A stretch of DNA of 64,000 nucleotides from Maledivibacter halophilus (GCF_900167445.1 NZ_FUZT01000003.1:309400-373399), one strand, 5' to 3'. Shown: positions 8,968 to 17,840, numbered from the stretch's first letter. A program made the numbers and translations. The notes: generated by a model from the sequence alone, not told the origin.

Positions 8968-9534
8968 TTAACCTCCCACTACAGTAGTATCTCCTGGAAC
9001 ACTAGCAAACCATGATTCTGCTCCTAGGAAATCCTCGCTATCTTCATCAGCAGTATGTTTCCATTCTCCATCATGAAGCCTTGGCATAAAGGTTAGTTTA
9101 AGCTTAGGTGTTTTATGCTCTACATTGTCCTTTTTTGTCGAATAATCCTCTGCTAAAGGTTGAGATACTCCTTTTAAAAGCCATACATATCTATACTTTC
9201 CATTAGACTTTAAGCTCTTGAATCCCAATGCAATATGTGGTGGAACATCAGCCTTATTCTCTATTAATACACCATCCACTATCTTATTTCCTAATATCTT
9301 TGCCCTTGTCTGCAATGGTAAATCGGCAGTTTCTACTTCTACATCAATTTTACCTAATGCTGAAATGGACTCCCATAATTGATCATCAGCATAGACTTCT
9401 TGGGTATTTACTGTAGGGTTTATGGTTGCATTAATTGCTCCCACTAAATCCTCTGGTAATTCATATGTCAAAGCTTCTTTTGTGTCTTCTGTTAATATTG
9501 CAAAATGTAAATCATTAAGTCCTACTTGTGCCAT
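8968..9534 (-). CDS. Major tail protein (tail tube subunit)
   Basis: 188 residues. Opens MAQVGLNDLHFAILTED and contains ATINPTVNTQEVYADDQLWE, typical of the phi13-type major tail tube proteins of Firmicute siphoviruses. The C-terminal half (PKLKLTFMPRLHDGEWKH) has the alternating beta pattern of a tail-tube barrel. It precedes the chaperone gene by one base and overlaps the tail terminator gene by one base, the standard order. Expected to polymerise around the tape measure to form the tube. Confidence 0.9.
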   Translation of the reverse strand: MAQVGLNDLHFAILTEDTKEALTYELPEDLVGAINATINPTVNTQEVYADDQLWESISALGKIDVEVETADLPLQTRAKILGNKIVDGVLIENKADVPPHIALGFKSLKSNGKYRYVWLLKGVSQPLAEDYSTKKDNVEHKTPKLKLTFMPRLHDGEWKHTADEDSEDFLGAESWFASVPGDTTVVGG

Positions 9535-9860
9535 TATATGACCTCCTTAAAAAATCTCATTACTTTGTGATAAGTCTTTGTATCCTCTTCATATAAATCA
9601 TAAAAGTTTAATTTAGTAAATCCAGCATCTATTATTCTTGTATAAACGGTATCTACTAAATCTGTATAATCTTCCTTACTCCAGATATCTATCTGAACAT
9701 AATATCCATTAATTAATTCTTTATCATCAGAATGTAGCTCAGGCTTATCTAGATAGATGAAGAAAGTGATATAGGTTTCTTCATCGCCACTATAGGTTTG
9801 AAATCTTACTGGAACCCCTATATCTTTTAAAGCTGATATAACTTTCTTATTTATACTCAT
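9534..9860 (-). CDS. Tail completion/terminator protein
   Basis: 108 residues: MSINKKVISALKDIGVPVRF, then GDEETYITFFIYLDKPELH and YYVQIDIWSKEDYTDLVDTV. This matches the pattern of small alpha/beta tail-terminator or minor capsid proteins (DUF3168/DUF806-like) placed between the HK97 gp10-like gene and the major tail protein. It should cap the tail tube and join it to the head. It overlaps both neighbours (1 and 4 bases), indicating translational coupling. Confidence 0.75.
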   Translation of the reverse strand: MSINKKVISALKDIGVPVRFQTYSGDEETYITFFIYLDKPELHSDDKELINGYYVQIDIWSKEDYTDLVDTVYTRIIDAGFTKLNFYDLYEEDTKTYHKVMRFFKEVI

Positions 9861-10228
9861 AAGCCTAGACCTTCTTTTAAATTTTTCTCAATCGCCTCCA
9901 TGGCTTCCTCTTTAGAGGTTTCATAACCTCTGGACATAAAGGGGTTAGCTTTCATCTTTACAGTTCCAAATTCCACAAACTTCCCATAATATCCATCCTT
10001 ATCTGGACCTACTTCCACCCTCTTTACTCCATCCTTAGTTTTAACTCTAGATGCAGTAATGCTTTGTTTTAGTTTTCCTGTCCTTACTGGTACTTCTTTT
10101 TTTATGGATTCTTTAACTACATCTCCAGCTTCTCTTAAGGCTTTGTTTTCAATTCTAGATCCTTTTTGTCCTAGCTTTTCTATTTCAGCTAGTAGGTTCT
10201 CCATTCCTTCAACTTTCATATCAGCCAC
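9857..10228 (-). CDS. HK97 gp10 family head-tail component
   Basis: 123 residues with the family signature: N-terminal helix (MADMKVEGMENLLAEIEKLG), central KALREAGDVVKESIKKEVPVRTG and then KLKQSITASRVK, followed by YYGKFVEFGTVKMKANPFMS. In HK97-like phages this protein belongs to the connector/tail-completion set. It overlaps the head-closure gene by 8 bases and the tail terminator gene by 4. Confidence 0.9.
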   Translation of the reverse strand: MADMKVEGMENLLAEIEKLGQKGSRIENKALREAGDVVKESIKKEVPVRTGKLKQSITASRVKTKDGVKRVEVGPDKDGYYGKFVEFGTVKMKANPFMSRGYETSKEEAMEAIEKNLKEGLGL

Positions 10229-10547
10229 TTAAATCTACCTCCATAGCCTTAATTTCCATCAATTTATTTTCATATTTTATATTATCTATTGAAGTGATAT
10301 TGTACTCCTTATCCTTAAATAGAATCCTCATAGATGTGTCTAAATCTTTAAGGTATCTAACAGTAAATTTAACTGTATTCTCTGCTTGAACTGCTGCAGC
10401 CTCATAGTATTCTCTACCATGAAGGTTAGTTATACTAGCCCATACTGTTTTTACATCTGTCCATTCTTCTATTTCAAATCCATTTTCATTGGTGGTGGTA
10501 GTTAATCTTTGTAGTGTTATCCTATGTCTTAATTCGCCTGGGTTCAT
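10221..10547 (-). CDS. Phage head closure protein (SPP1 gp16-like)
   Basis: 108 residues beginning MNPGELRHRITLQRL, the usual start of head-closure/head-tail adaptor proteins, followed by a small beta barrel (VWASITNLHGREYYEAAAVQ, then VKFTVRYLKDLDTSMRILF). These form the ring that plugs the filled capsid and receives the tail. The start overlaps the stop of the gp6-like connector gene by 4 bases. Confidence 0.9.
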   Translation of the reverse strand: MNPGELRHRITLQRLTTTTNENGFEIEEWTDVKTVWASITNLHGREYYEAAAVQAENTVKFTVRYLKDLDTSMRILFKDKEYNITSIDNIKYENKLMEIKAMEVDLSG

Positions 10548-10831
10548 TCTTCCACTCCCTCATAACAGTAATTAAGCTGGGCTAACATACTATTAATTAC
10601 AGGCCTTATCTTATCTCCTACTTTTCCAGCTGTAAGACCTCTGTTTTCATACCAATCTACTACTAGGATTAGACAAAAGAGCCTAGCTAGATTATTTGTA
10701 TCATCAAAGCTTCTACCTGTTGCATTTTTAAGATATTCTTCTGAAACTTTTATAAGTGTATTTATTAGGGTATTATCCTCATCTCCATCTATTCTTAAAT
10801 ATTCCTTTGCTTCATCTAGGGTAATAAGCAT
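10544..10831 (-). CDS. Head-tail connector protein (HK97 gp6-like)
   Basis: 95 residues, opening MLITLDEAKEYLRIDGDEDN, a strong signature of gp6-like/QLRG-type DNA packaging connectors that dock under the portal. It is almost wholly helical. It follows the major capsid gene after a terminator hairpin, with GGAGGGAC as a strong ribosome binding site before its ATG. Confidence 0.9.
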   Translation of the reverse strand: MLITLDEAKEYLRIDGDEDNTLINTLIKVSEEYLKNATGRSFDDTNNLARLFCLILVVDWYENRGLTAGKVGDKIRPVINSMLAQLNYCYEGVEE

Positions 10832-10846
10832 CTAAGTCCCTCCAAT

Positions 10847-10883
10847 AAAAAAGGAGCAAGAAGTATAATACCTCTTATGCTCC
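10847..10883 (-). terminator. Rho-independent terminator after the capsid gene
   Basis: On the minus strand GGAGC and GCTCC close a hairpin with further internal pairing, followed by TTTTTT. It overlaps the capsid stop codon. Partial termination here would keep capsid transcripts above those of connector genes. Confidence 0.75.
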
Positions 10884-12050
10884 AGTTGTTGAAATAGTAA
10901 GTTTACCAAATACTGCTGCAGTTTCATCCCATTTAACACAATCATCACGAGTTATAGTTCTAAGTTCAGTTGTATCTCTTCTCCATGCATCTCCACCAAT
11001 ATTTGTAGAAGCTAGTTCATAGGTGCCTTTATTAAATAGAACCATTAATTCTTTAAAATTTCCTACTATAAATGGAGCCTTTACTGTAGTAGTACCTGTG
11101 GAAGGTAGAGTTCTATTAGCCACTACTATAATTGGTCTACCTTTAAATATCTTCTTTCCAGGCTGTGTAATATCTTCTTGAAGAAGTGGTCTTCCATTAA
11201 TGTCTTCCTGTTCATCTAGCCAATGGAATCCATCTTGATTGGTGATAATAGAGCTAGATAAAGAAAAGGCTGGATCTAAGTCTACATTTAATACCTTCTT
11301 TATTGCATTTATGTCTTTTAGGTCTTTACTTGATAGAGAATTTAATACAGATAAAATCAATCCGTTCTTAGTTACCATGTGCTTTTTAGCAATCCATTGG
11401 GTAATATAGGCTAGGATATTTTGGTCTGTATCCCTTAGTAATTCATTAGTAATTGGAAGGTATCCTGCCCTTTTAATTAGCTTATAGCTTACTGGTGTAA
11501 ACTTTGGATTGTCTATTTCTTGAATCTCTCCATATTCATCTACAACTTGAAAAGGAACCATATCTTCATCTTTTTCTAAGACCCTAGAACCTGATAGTGC
11601 ATTTACTCTTTCATTTCTTACATGGACAGATAGATCATTCATAGTTCTCATAATCTTATTGATACGAGTTTGAATATCTTCAGGTACTATAATTCCTAAA
11701 TCTCCATCAGCATCTGTGCTTACTCCACCTTCATGGACAATACTAGATTTATATTCATTGATAATGCTATAGTCATCTGCTGTTATTCTTTGTCTTCTTA
11801 GCCCTTTTAAAAATACTCTTTTGTATTCTGCTTCTAGATCCCTTTCTACATTATTTATTGGTGTTGCATCATCTAAATTAAAAGCTTCAGCTGCTTCTAA
11901 TTCCTGCTGCATTGACACTTTCTTTTGTAACGCTCTTACTTCTTCCATCATATTTTCAGCTTCACTTACCTTATCCTCAGCTATTAGATTTCTTACCTTC
12001 GCCTTCTTTTCTTCTAAGCTTTGAAGTAGTTCTCTTAATTCTTTACTCAT
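10875..12050 (-). CDS. Major capsid protein, HK97 fold
   Basis: 391 residues. Residues 1-100 are a charged coiled coil (LQSLEEKKAKVRNLIAEDKV...), the delta/scaffolding domain removed by the prohead protease. The mature part has the HK97 pattern: VSTDADGDLGIIVPEDIQTR, PVSYKLIKRAGYLPITNELL and DWETKLIV-type segments ending with RDDCVKWDETAAVF. It lies directly after the ClpP-like protease with its own GGAGG ribosome binding site and has terminators on both sides, so it is probably the most abundant late product. Confidence 0.95.
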   Translation of the reverse strand: MSKELRELLQSLEEKKAKVRNLIAEDKVSEAENMMEEVRALQKKVSMQQELEAAEAFNLDDATPINNVERDLEAEYKRVFLKGLRRQRITADDYSIINEYKSSIVHEGGVSTDADGDLGIIVPEDIQTRINKIMRTMNDLSVHVRNERVNALSGSRVLEKDEDMVPFQVVDEYGEIQEIDNPKFTPVSYKLIKRAGYLPITNELLRDTDQNILAYITQWIAKKHMVTKNGLILSVLNSLSSKDLKDINAIKKVLNVDLDPAFSLSSSIITNQDGFHWLDEQEDINGRPLLQEDITQPGKKIFKGRPIIVVANRTLPSTGTTTVKAPFIVGNFKELMVLFNKGTYELASTNIGGDAWRRDTTELRTITRDDCVKWDETAAVFGKLTISTTGA

Positions 12051-12072
12051 AAATATTCATCCTCCTCAAATT

Positions 12073-12092
12073 AAAAAAGAGCCTAAAGCTCT
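12073..12092 (-). terminator. Short terminator between protease and capsid genes
   Basis: AGAGC and GCTCT pair on the minus strand, followed by TTTTTT. It overlaps the protease stop and lies just before the capsid ribosome binding site. Confidence 0.65.
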
Positions 12093-12799
12093 AGTTCGAT
12101 TAATAGTTTCTGTTTTATAGATTTTTGATTGTTTTCTTGCACATCATTATCTGGTTTTGGCTCTTGTATTAACGCTTTAGGTGTATTTCTATATCTCCCC
12201 AATACATCCATATCTACAGATGCAGCTATTTTCTTTTCCTCTTCTACCACATGACAAAATCCGTATTCTTCGCATTCCTTGGCAGTAAGCCATGTTTCAT
12301 TATCCATAATCTCTATAATTTCATCTCTTGTTAACATGGATTGGTTTTCATAAGCTGCAATAAGGCTTTCCCTAATCTTATCTAAGTCCTCAGCTAATTT
12401 TCTAAAGTCAGCTGCATTACCCATTCCTATTGTCCAAGGGTTATGAATCATCATCATTGAGTTTTTAGGCATAAAAATAGTATTGCCTGCCATAGCTATG
12501 ACACTTGCAATACTAGCTGCGAGTCCATCAATATATACATTTTTCTGTGCCTTATGTCTTTTAAGGATTGAGTAAATAGTCTGACCAGCAAAAACATCTC
12601 CTCCTGGAGAGTTAATGTAGATATTTAATGTGTCTACATCCCCAAGATTATCTAAATCAGCTTTAAATTCTTTAGGAGTTACTTCATCTCCCCACCAAGT
12701 TTCATTTGATATTTCACCGTATAGTGTCAGCTCCCCTTGGTTTTTATCTAAGGATTTAAAGTTCCAGAATTTCTTATTCTTTTTCCCTTTCAGTTCCAT
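12083..12799 (-). CDS. Head maturation protease, ClpP-related
   Basis: About 238 residues. ClpP-like S14 fold: the nucleophile serine lies in GLAASIASVIAMAG (about residue 105) and the histidine in MMMIHNPWT (about 130); INSPGGDVFAG is the substrate-binding loop. It cleaves the capsid delta domain during prohead maturation. ATG 12799 is taken as the start; GTG 12805 is possible. The 5' end overlaps the portal gene, implying coupling. The order portal-protease-capsid is the HK97 standard. Confidence 0.93.
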   Translation of the reverse strand: MELKGKKNKKFWNFKSLDKNQGELTLYGEISNETWWGDEVTPKEFKADLDNLGDVDTLNIYINSPGGDVFAGQTIYSILKRHKAQKNVYIDGLAASIASVIAMAGNTIFMPKNSMMMIHNPWTIGMGNAADFRKLAEDLDKIRESLIAAYENQSMLTRDEIIEIMDNETWLTAKECEEYGFCHVVEEEKKIAASVDMDVLGRYRNTPKALIQEPKPDNDVQENNQKSIKQKLLIELEL

Positions 12800-14051
12800 C
12801 ACCACCTCTCATATACTGCTCTCCTGCCATTTCAATAGGCATCATGTTTCCATTTATAAGTAGCCTATCTCCACCTTCCTTGGTTTCTAATTCTTCTAAT
12901 GCCCTAACTTCATTGGCTGTCATAAAGCCTGATTGGATAGCAATTCTATATCCTTCGTATCTTGTTTTAGGGTCAGCACGAAGTATGGCATTTACATTAA
13001 ACTTAATATAGTAGCCTTCTTCTAACTCTCGCTGTGTAAATAATTTATATGTCAGTTCCTGCTCATATCCTGTTAATATATCCATCAAAGTATCTACATA
13101 AAATTCCCTTTGCTGATGCTCTACATTGGTATGAGTTGCTCTATCTAAATCATTAAGTTGATGGTTCTTTACCCCAAAGGCTGCAGCTATTTGCTTAACT
13201 GTTAGCTGAGTGTTTTCTATAAACTGTGCATCTGCCATTGTTAGACTCAGTGGTTGGAACTGATATCCTATAGGAAGAAGGGATACCCTATTTGCATTTT
13301 TAAGTCCACTTGCCATCTGTTCAAATCTTTCTCTAAACACCCTTTGAGCCTCTGGGTTTAAATCTCCAATATAGTGAATAATGCCTTTAGTTTGAAGTCC
13401 AGTTTTAAAACTATTATTTAAATATTCACTAGCAGCACCTGCATTTTCTATGGTGTTCTTTAATTGCTCTAGTGGAGTCATTCCAACTATTCCATCAACC
13501 GTTAATCCTTTGAAGTGTAATATTTCATCTGGATCTATTCTATACTCAGTACCTTTATTATCTGTATATACATACCAGAGCTTTCCCTTCTTTGGCAGCA
13601 GCCCCACATCATCTATAAATATTTGAACCTTGGTGCTGTCTAGTGGATATATTCCTGTAACTTTACCTGCATCTCTACCTTTAGTTTCAAAATCAATCCA
13701 GGCATAGGAATTTCCATAAAGATTTCTTTGTACTTCCAAGGCTTTAAAAAAATCCCTAGAATTCATCCAAGGATTTGGTCTAATCTTTAAAATTGGTGTT
13801 AGATAATGACTTGTATCAACCTGCCTTCCATCATTACTTCTGTATACCTTAGTTGGTAATTTACCTATACTATCAGCCAATATTCTGATGCAGGAAAACA
13901 CAGTTGCTTCTTTTAGGGCATTTTTACCTTTGAAGTTTAATTCTCCTGGTTCAATCCCTAGCATTTCAAGTAGCCTTCTATCATTTAATGATACTGCTTC
14001 AGATTCTGCTCTAGTGTTAAACAGTGTTCTTATCTTATTAAATACACTCAA
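12774..14051 (-). CDS. Portal protein, HK97 family
   Basis: 425 residues from a TTG start. Family features: ECxRILADSIGKLP-like segment (FSCIRILADSIGKLPTKVYR), RPNPWMNSRDFFKALEVQRN, a GNSYAWIDFE strand and, late, QIAAAFGVKNHQLNDLDRAT. Twelve copies form the DNA entry ring at one capsid vertex and dock the terminase. It follows terL by 13 bases and overlaps the protease gene. Confidence 0.95.
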   Translation of the reverse strand: MSVFNKIRTLFNTRAESEAVSLNDRRLLEMLGIEPGELNFKGKNALKEATVFSCIRILADSIGKLPTKVYRSNDGRQVDTSHYLTPILKIRPNPWMNSRDFFKALEVQRNLYGNSYAWIDFETKGRDAGKVTGIYPLDSTKVQIFIDDVGLLPKKGKLWYVYTDNKGTEYRIDPDEILHFKGLTVDGIVGMTPLEQLKNTIENAGAASEYLNNSFKTGLQTKGIIHYIGDLNPEAQRVFRERFEQMASGLKNANRVSLLPIGYQFQPLSLTMADAQFIENTQLTVKQIAAAFGVKNHQLNDLDRATHTNVEHQQREFYVDTLMDILTGYEQELTYKLFTQRELEEGYYIKFNVNAILRADPKTRYEGYRIAIQSGFMTANEVRALEELETKEGGDRLLINGNMMPIEMAGEQYMRGGDGTEREKE

Positions 14052-14064
14052 ATGCCATCACCCC

Positions 14065-15669
14065 CTAGCCCCAAAGTTTATCTAACATTTCCTCTGTTGA
14101 ATTTTCATTTATATTAAACTTACTTCCTTCATTTCTTATTGCTCTATCTAATGCCATAATCATAGCCACAGCTCCATCTATCTTTTCAGTAGACTTCTCC
14201 TTATCTGGCTTTATGTTTCCTGCAGGGTCTGTTCTAATGTGTATATTATCCATCATCCAAGATAGTACTGGGTGTCCTCCATGAGCTATTCTTTTTTCAA
14301 GTACTAGCTTCATCAACTCTTTTGTAGGTGGACTCATATCCCTATATCCTTGTCCAAAAGGAACTACAGTAAATCCTGCACCTTCTAGATTTTGTGTCAT
14401 CTGAACAGCTCCCCATCTATCAAAGGCTATTTCCTTGATGTTGTAATCTTCCCAGAGTTTTTCTATAAACTTTTCTATAAACCCATAGTGAATAACATTT
14501 CCCTCTGTTGTTTTAAGATGGCCTTCCCTTTCCCAAATATCATAAGGTACATGATCCCTTCTAACCCTTAAATTCATATTTTCCTCAGGTATCCAAAAGT
14601 ATGGGAGTACATAGTATTTATCATCATCTGGTATTGGAGGAAAAACTAATACAAAAGCTGTAATATCAATGGAGCTTGAAAGGTCTAGTCCACCATAACA
14701 TTCTCTGCCTTTTAATTTCTCAGCATCTACTGGTGTAGAACACATCTCCCAGTTATGCATTGGCATCCATCTTACTGACTGCTTTACCCACTGATTTAGC
14801 CTTAGTTGACGGAAGAGGTTCTCCTCTGCTGGGTTTTGTTTTGCACTTTCACAGGCTATTGCCATCTTTTCTTCCTGAACTGTTACTCCCAAAGATGGGT
14901 TAGCTTTTCTCCAAACCTTAGGGTCTGTCCAATCATCTCCTTCATCTGCTGCATAGATAACTGGATAAAAGGATGAGTCTACTTTTCTTCCCTTTATTAT
15001 ATCTTCTGCTTTTTGGTGAACTTCAAATCCAATGCTATGTCTATCATTTCCTGCTGTTGTAATTAGAAAGTTTAAAGGTTGCCTTCTTGCATCTGCTGCT
15101 CCATGGGTCATTACATTAAACATTTCTCTATTAGCTACATGGATTTCATCAAAGAGTACTGCATGAGGGTTTATCCCATGTTTACTAAAAGCTTCAGATG
15201 ATAGTACTTGATAAAATGAATTCATAGCAGGATAAACTATTCTCTTTTGTGAAGCTACTATCTTAAGCCTCTTCTGTAGTGCAGGTGATAAGCCTATCAT
15301 ATCTACTGCTACTTGATAGATTAAACTTGCCTGAGCTCTATCTGCTGCACAGCTATATATTTCAGCTCCCCACTCTCCATCTGCTGTAAGCATATATAAA
15401 GCAAGGGCAGCTCCTAGTTCTGTCTTCCCTTGCTTCTTTGGTATTTCCACATATCCAGTTGTAAATTGCCTATATCCATCTTCCTTTATTACACCAAATA
15501 GATTCCTGATTATTTCCTTTTGCCAGGGAAGAAGAATAAATGGTTTGTTATGCCACTTACCTTTTGTGTGTTTTAAGTTCTCTATAAAACTAACTACATA
15601 TTCAGCCCTTTTTTTATCATAGCTGGATGTGGGTAGCATGAATTTTGTAGGAGTGAACTTATCGGTCAT
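14065..15669 (-). CDS. terL: Terminase large subunit
   Basis: About 534 residues, ATG 15669 preferred over an in-frame GTG at 15687 that lies inside the terS 3' end. Walker A-like motif EIPKKQGKTELGAALAL (about residue 90), Walker B HAVLFDEIHV (about 170), and the RNase H-like nuclease domain starting at YGGLDLSSSIDITAFVLVF (about 325). This is the motor that cuts and packages phage DNA. The YmfN/Terminase_1 type usually goes with cohesive-end (cos) packaging and an HNH protein, both suggested in this window. Confidence 0.95.
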   Translation of the reverse strand: MTDKFTPTKFMLPTSSYDKKRAEYVVSFIENLKHTKGKWHNKPFILLPWQKEIIRNLFGVIKEDGYRQFTTGYVEIPKKQGKTELGAALALYMLTADGEWGAEIYSCAADRAQASLIYQVAVDMIGLSPALQKRLKIVASQKRIVYPAMNSFYQVLSSEAFSKHGINPHAVLFDEIHVANREMFNVMTHGAADARRQPLNFLITTAGNDRHSIGFEVHQKAEDIIKGRKVDSSFYPVIYAADEGDDWTDPKVWRKANPSLGVTVQEEKMAIACESAKQNPAEENLFRQLRLNQWVKQSVRWMPMHNWEMCSTPVDAEKLKGRECYGGLDLSSSIDITAFVLVFPPIPDDDKYYVLPYFWIPEENMNLRVRRDHVPYDIWEREGHLKTTEGNVIHYGFIEKFIEKLWEDYNIKEIAFDRWGAVQMTQNLEGAGFTVVPFGQGYRDMSPPTKELMKLVLEKRIAHGGHPVLSWMMDNIHIRTDPAGNIKPDKEKSTEKIDGAVAMIMALDRAIRNEGSKFNINENSTEEMLDKLWG

Positions 15670-15673
15670 ACTA

Positions 15674-16150
15674 TCACTTCCCAGCACTTCTTAACATTCT
15701 CTCCATTGGATCATCAGTGTCCGTGTTTTCTGTATTTACTTGAATCCTAGTTCTTGATGCAGGGGTAAGCCCAAATTGGGATGCAAAGTCCTTCATAACC
15801 TTAAGATAGGTTTGTGCTATGGACACTTGAGGAACCTGCTGAATATATCCTGATGGAGTTTTAAATATGGTTCCATGTTTAGATAGAAATTCTTCAGCTT
15901 CCTTCCATCTAGCATAGGCCTGGCAGTAGCCTGCAAAAGCTGTCATATCTATCTCAGTTAATATTCCTATTCCCTCCATAATATCAGCCATTCTTTCCCA
16001 TTCCTTTTTAGCTTCAGGTTCAAGCCATGACGGACATTCTGGAGCTTTTTTCTCTGGCCTAGGTTCATTTTCATTAAGTGGTCTCTTTCCAGGATTACCT
16101 TCTAATATCTTTAGTGCAGTTGGCTTTGGTGTTCTTCCTCTATTCGCCAT
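15674..16150 (-). CDS. terS: Terminase small subunit, P27 family
   Basis: 158 residues. Starts MANRGRTPKPTALKILEGNPG followed by KRPLNENEPRPEKKAPECPSW, the hallmark of P27-family small terminases. It binds the packaging start site and delivers it to TerL. GGAGGTG precedes the ATG by 6 bases. Unusually it is separated from the HNH gene and candidate cos site by a 4-kb accessory segment. Confidence 0.93.
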   Translation of the reverse strand: MANRGRTPKPTALKILEGNPGKRPLNENEPRPEKKAPECPSWLEPEAKKEWERMADIMEGIGILTEIDMTAFAGYCQAYARWKEAEEFLSKHGTIFKTPSGYIQQVPQVSIAQTYLKVMKDFASQFGLTPASRTRIQVNTENTDTDDPMERMLRSAGK

Positions 16151-16172
16151 GCTATCACCTCCAAATCTATAA

Positions 16173-16197
16173 GAAAAAGAAGCCCAAACTTAGGCTC
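16173..16197 (-). terminator. Terminator ahead of terS
   Basis: AGCC/GGCT arms around a short loop on the minus strand, then TCTTTTTC. It separates the accessory cassette from the packaging genes. Confidence 0.6.
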
Positions 16198-16251
16198 CTT
16201 TGAACTTTTCTATTTAAATTTCCTCGACCCTTTATCCCTAGGCCCCTATTT

Positions 16252-16278
16252 AAAAGGCTTACAGGGGAAACTGTGGCC
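16252..16278 (-). terminator. Hairpin terminator after the GGCT gene (shared core repeat)
   Basis: GGC-ACAG and CTGT-GCC arms flank TTTCCC, then CTTTT on the minus strand. The core ACAGTTTCCCCTGTAA is identical to that of the terminator at 18818-18847, while the outer stem bases differ. Confidence 0.6.
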
Positions 16279-16740
16279 TCAGTTTTTCTTAATTTTGCTT
16301 AATTCAATGGCTTCTTCAAGATATTTTAAATCAAATCCAAATTCCTCATATCCTTCACTTACTGCATTTAGATAATATTCACTTGGAAGGTTTAAGTTTA
16401 TTCTATCCTTTATTTTGTTAGTCATAATATAGACCATGGCTTCTACTACTCCACCTGTTTCCAGCTCCACTGGTACATCTTCTTTATAGTAAAAACTGGG
16501 GTAGCCTTCATACCTATCCAGGGATATTTCATCTTCTGGTTTTAAATCCCAAATCACAACTGGTACTTCTCTATTTACCTTAGGTTCTATGGTTAGGTAA
16601 GCATTATCTGGCCTTCCTTTAAAAAGTAAGTGGTAGCCTTTTAATATTCCCTTTCCATAAACCTTGGCAGTAGGACATCTGTATGTCATCTGCTCTACAT
16701 TTAAGTTTGAACCATAGGCTATATATAGCCTTTTATCCAT
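16279..16740 (-). CDS. Gamma-glutamylcyclotransferase-like (AIG2/GGCT) protein
   Basis: 153 residues from ATG 16740 (GGAAG six bases upstream); a GTG at 16764 would add eight residues. The signature YIAYGSNLN at the N-terminus and the following GYHLLFKGRPDNAYLTIEP with a conserved-type glutamate in ISLDRYEGYPSFYYKE match the GGCT/AIG2 fold. The family releases 5-oxoproline from gamma-glutamyl-amine bonds. Its neighbour is an amidoligase, which would form such bonds. Comparative genomic work on amidoligases has linked the two families, so it may trim or reverse a peptide modification (inference). It is the last gene of the cassette, before terS. Confidence 0.85.
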   Translation of the reverse strand: MDKRLYIAYGSNLNVEQMTYRCPTAKVYGKGILKGYHLLFKGRPDNAYLTIEPKVNREVPVVIWDLKPEDEISLDRYEGYPSFYYKEDVPVELETGGVVEAMVYIMTNKIKDRINLNLPSEYYLNAVSEGYEEFGFDLKYLEEAIELSKIKKN

Positions 16741-16764
16741 TTTCATCTTCCTTTCTCTCGCCAC

Positions 16765-16850
16765 AGTTTGGCCTGTGTGCCCTTTTTATTTAAGCCTCGA
16801 GGGTTTATACCCTTCTTTAAGCCTTAAGAGGGGTTTCCCCCCTCCTGTGT
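16765..16850 (-). other. Structured spacer between amidoligase and GGCT genes
   Basis: 86 bases holding several short hairpins on the minus strand: AGGGG/CCCCT-type arms, GGGTATAAACCC, and CACAG-N6-CTGTG. The word GCTTAAA recurs three times. No open frame is apparent. Possibly a composite terminator or mRNA processing site. Confidence 0.45.
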
Positions 16851-17744
16851 TTAAGCTAAGTCCTGAAACCTCCAAGCTGCACTTCCCTCTAGGTGCTTTA
16901 CTAAATGCTCCCTTGGGTTTTTGAACTCGTCACCTATAAAGCCAATTCTGTTAAGCCAGGTTCTCATTGCAAACTTTGGGTTTTCTATCTGTGGCTTCTT
17001 GGTGCTGGCAGACTTTTGGGTTAAGGCTTGGTTGTTCATGGCTAGGGCTAAAAGGATGTATGTTCTAATTTTTCCTGCGTGAAGACTTCCGTTAAATCCC
17101 CTAAGTTCTACTGTTCCTACTCCGTTGAAAAAGCTGTGTAAGTTTAGGAAATGGTAACGGCTATCGTGGTAATGTCTGCTTCTTCCTTGGTAGTAGCCTT
17201 CGTACCAAATGTCTTCTATTTCTTTAAAGCTAGTTGGCCTTTTCTTTTTCATTCTTTCTACCAGTTTTTCATCTAGGGCTTTGCAATATCTTATTCTGCT
17301 TGGTTCTATTTGTAGGCTGTTGTAAAGTAGGTCGTTCCTTGAGTAGATAATGTTTACAAAGTTGCGAAGAGATTTTGGAGTGTGGTCGGCTCCATTTAGG
17401 TGAATGTGTATTCCTGCCGAGTTATTTACAAATCCTCCTGCCTTTCTTATTTTCCTTACTAGCTCTTGCAAACTTTTAATGTCTTCTTGGTAGGTTAAGA
17501 TTGGGCTAACAATTTCTACGCTGTATTCTCTTCCTGCTGATGTCCTCTGGCCATTTACTTTTCTTTGGCATCTTAGGCTTCCGTCATAAACTACCTGCCA
17601 GGTTCTTCCGTCTGGTCCTACTACTTTGTAGTTTCCATTTGTCTTTCTAATGCTTCCTTCTAAATGTTCAGCTACAGTTCTTGCTGCTTTTTCTCTTGTT
17701 ACTCCTGTAAATTCAATTTCAATTCCAAAGTTTCTTGTAAGCAC
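16851..17744 (-). CDS. Putative amidoligase (glutamine-synthetase-fold ligase)
   Basis: 297 residues, GTG start. The amidoligase family signature is visible: NFGIEIEFTG at residues 5-14 (ExE metal-binding strand), GIHIHLNG at about 113-120 (HxH), and VELRGFNGSL at about 215. The family uses ATP to join carboxyl and amino groups, and is proposed to make peptides or tag proteins. The substrate here cannot be read from sequence. Its last 80 residues (AMRTWLNRIGFIGDEFKNPR and around) match the neighbouring 18022-18714 gene. The ribosome binding site is buried in a leader hairpin (17746-17809). It lies in the packaging region of the prophage, so expression late in infection is likely unless the leader overrides it. 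Confidence 0.85.
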   Translation of the reverse strand: MLTRNFGIEIEFTGVTREKAARTVAEHLEGSIRKTNGNYKVVGPDGRTWQVVYDGSLRCQRKVNGQRTSAGREYSVEIVSPILTYQEDIKSLQELVRKIRKAGGFVNNSAGIHIHLNGADHTPKSLRNFVNIIYSRNDLLYNSLQIEPSRIRYCKALDEKLVERMKKKRPTSFKEIEDIWYEGYYQGRSRHYHDSRYHFLNLHSFFNGVGTVELRGFNGSLHAGKIRTYILLALAMNNQALTQKSASTKKPQIENPKFAMRTWLNRIGFIGDEFKNPREHLVKHLEGSAAWRFQDLA

Positions 17745-17745
17745 T

Positions 17746-17809
17746 CTATTTATCCCCTTCCTGTGTGTTTTTTGTTACATACATATATCACTCAGAAAGG
17801 GGTAAATAG
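17746..17809 (-). promoter_or_regulatory. Leader hairpin sequestering the amidoligase ribosome binding site
   Basis: Minus-strand arms at 17797-17809 and 17746-17759 pair over about 15 bp with one bulged A. The Shine-Dalgarno bases AGGAAGGGG lie inside the 3' arm, directly before the GTG start. The 37-base loop contains GAGTGATATATGTATGTAAC, nearly identical to the loop of the leader at 18719-18763. Confidence 0.6.
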
Positions 17810-17840
17810 CAAATACTATTTTCAAAAGAAACACAGTATT

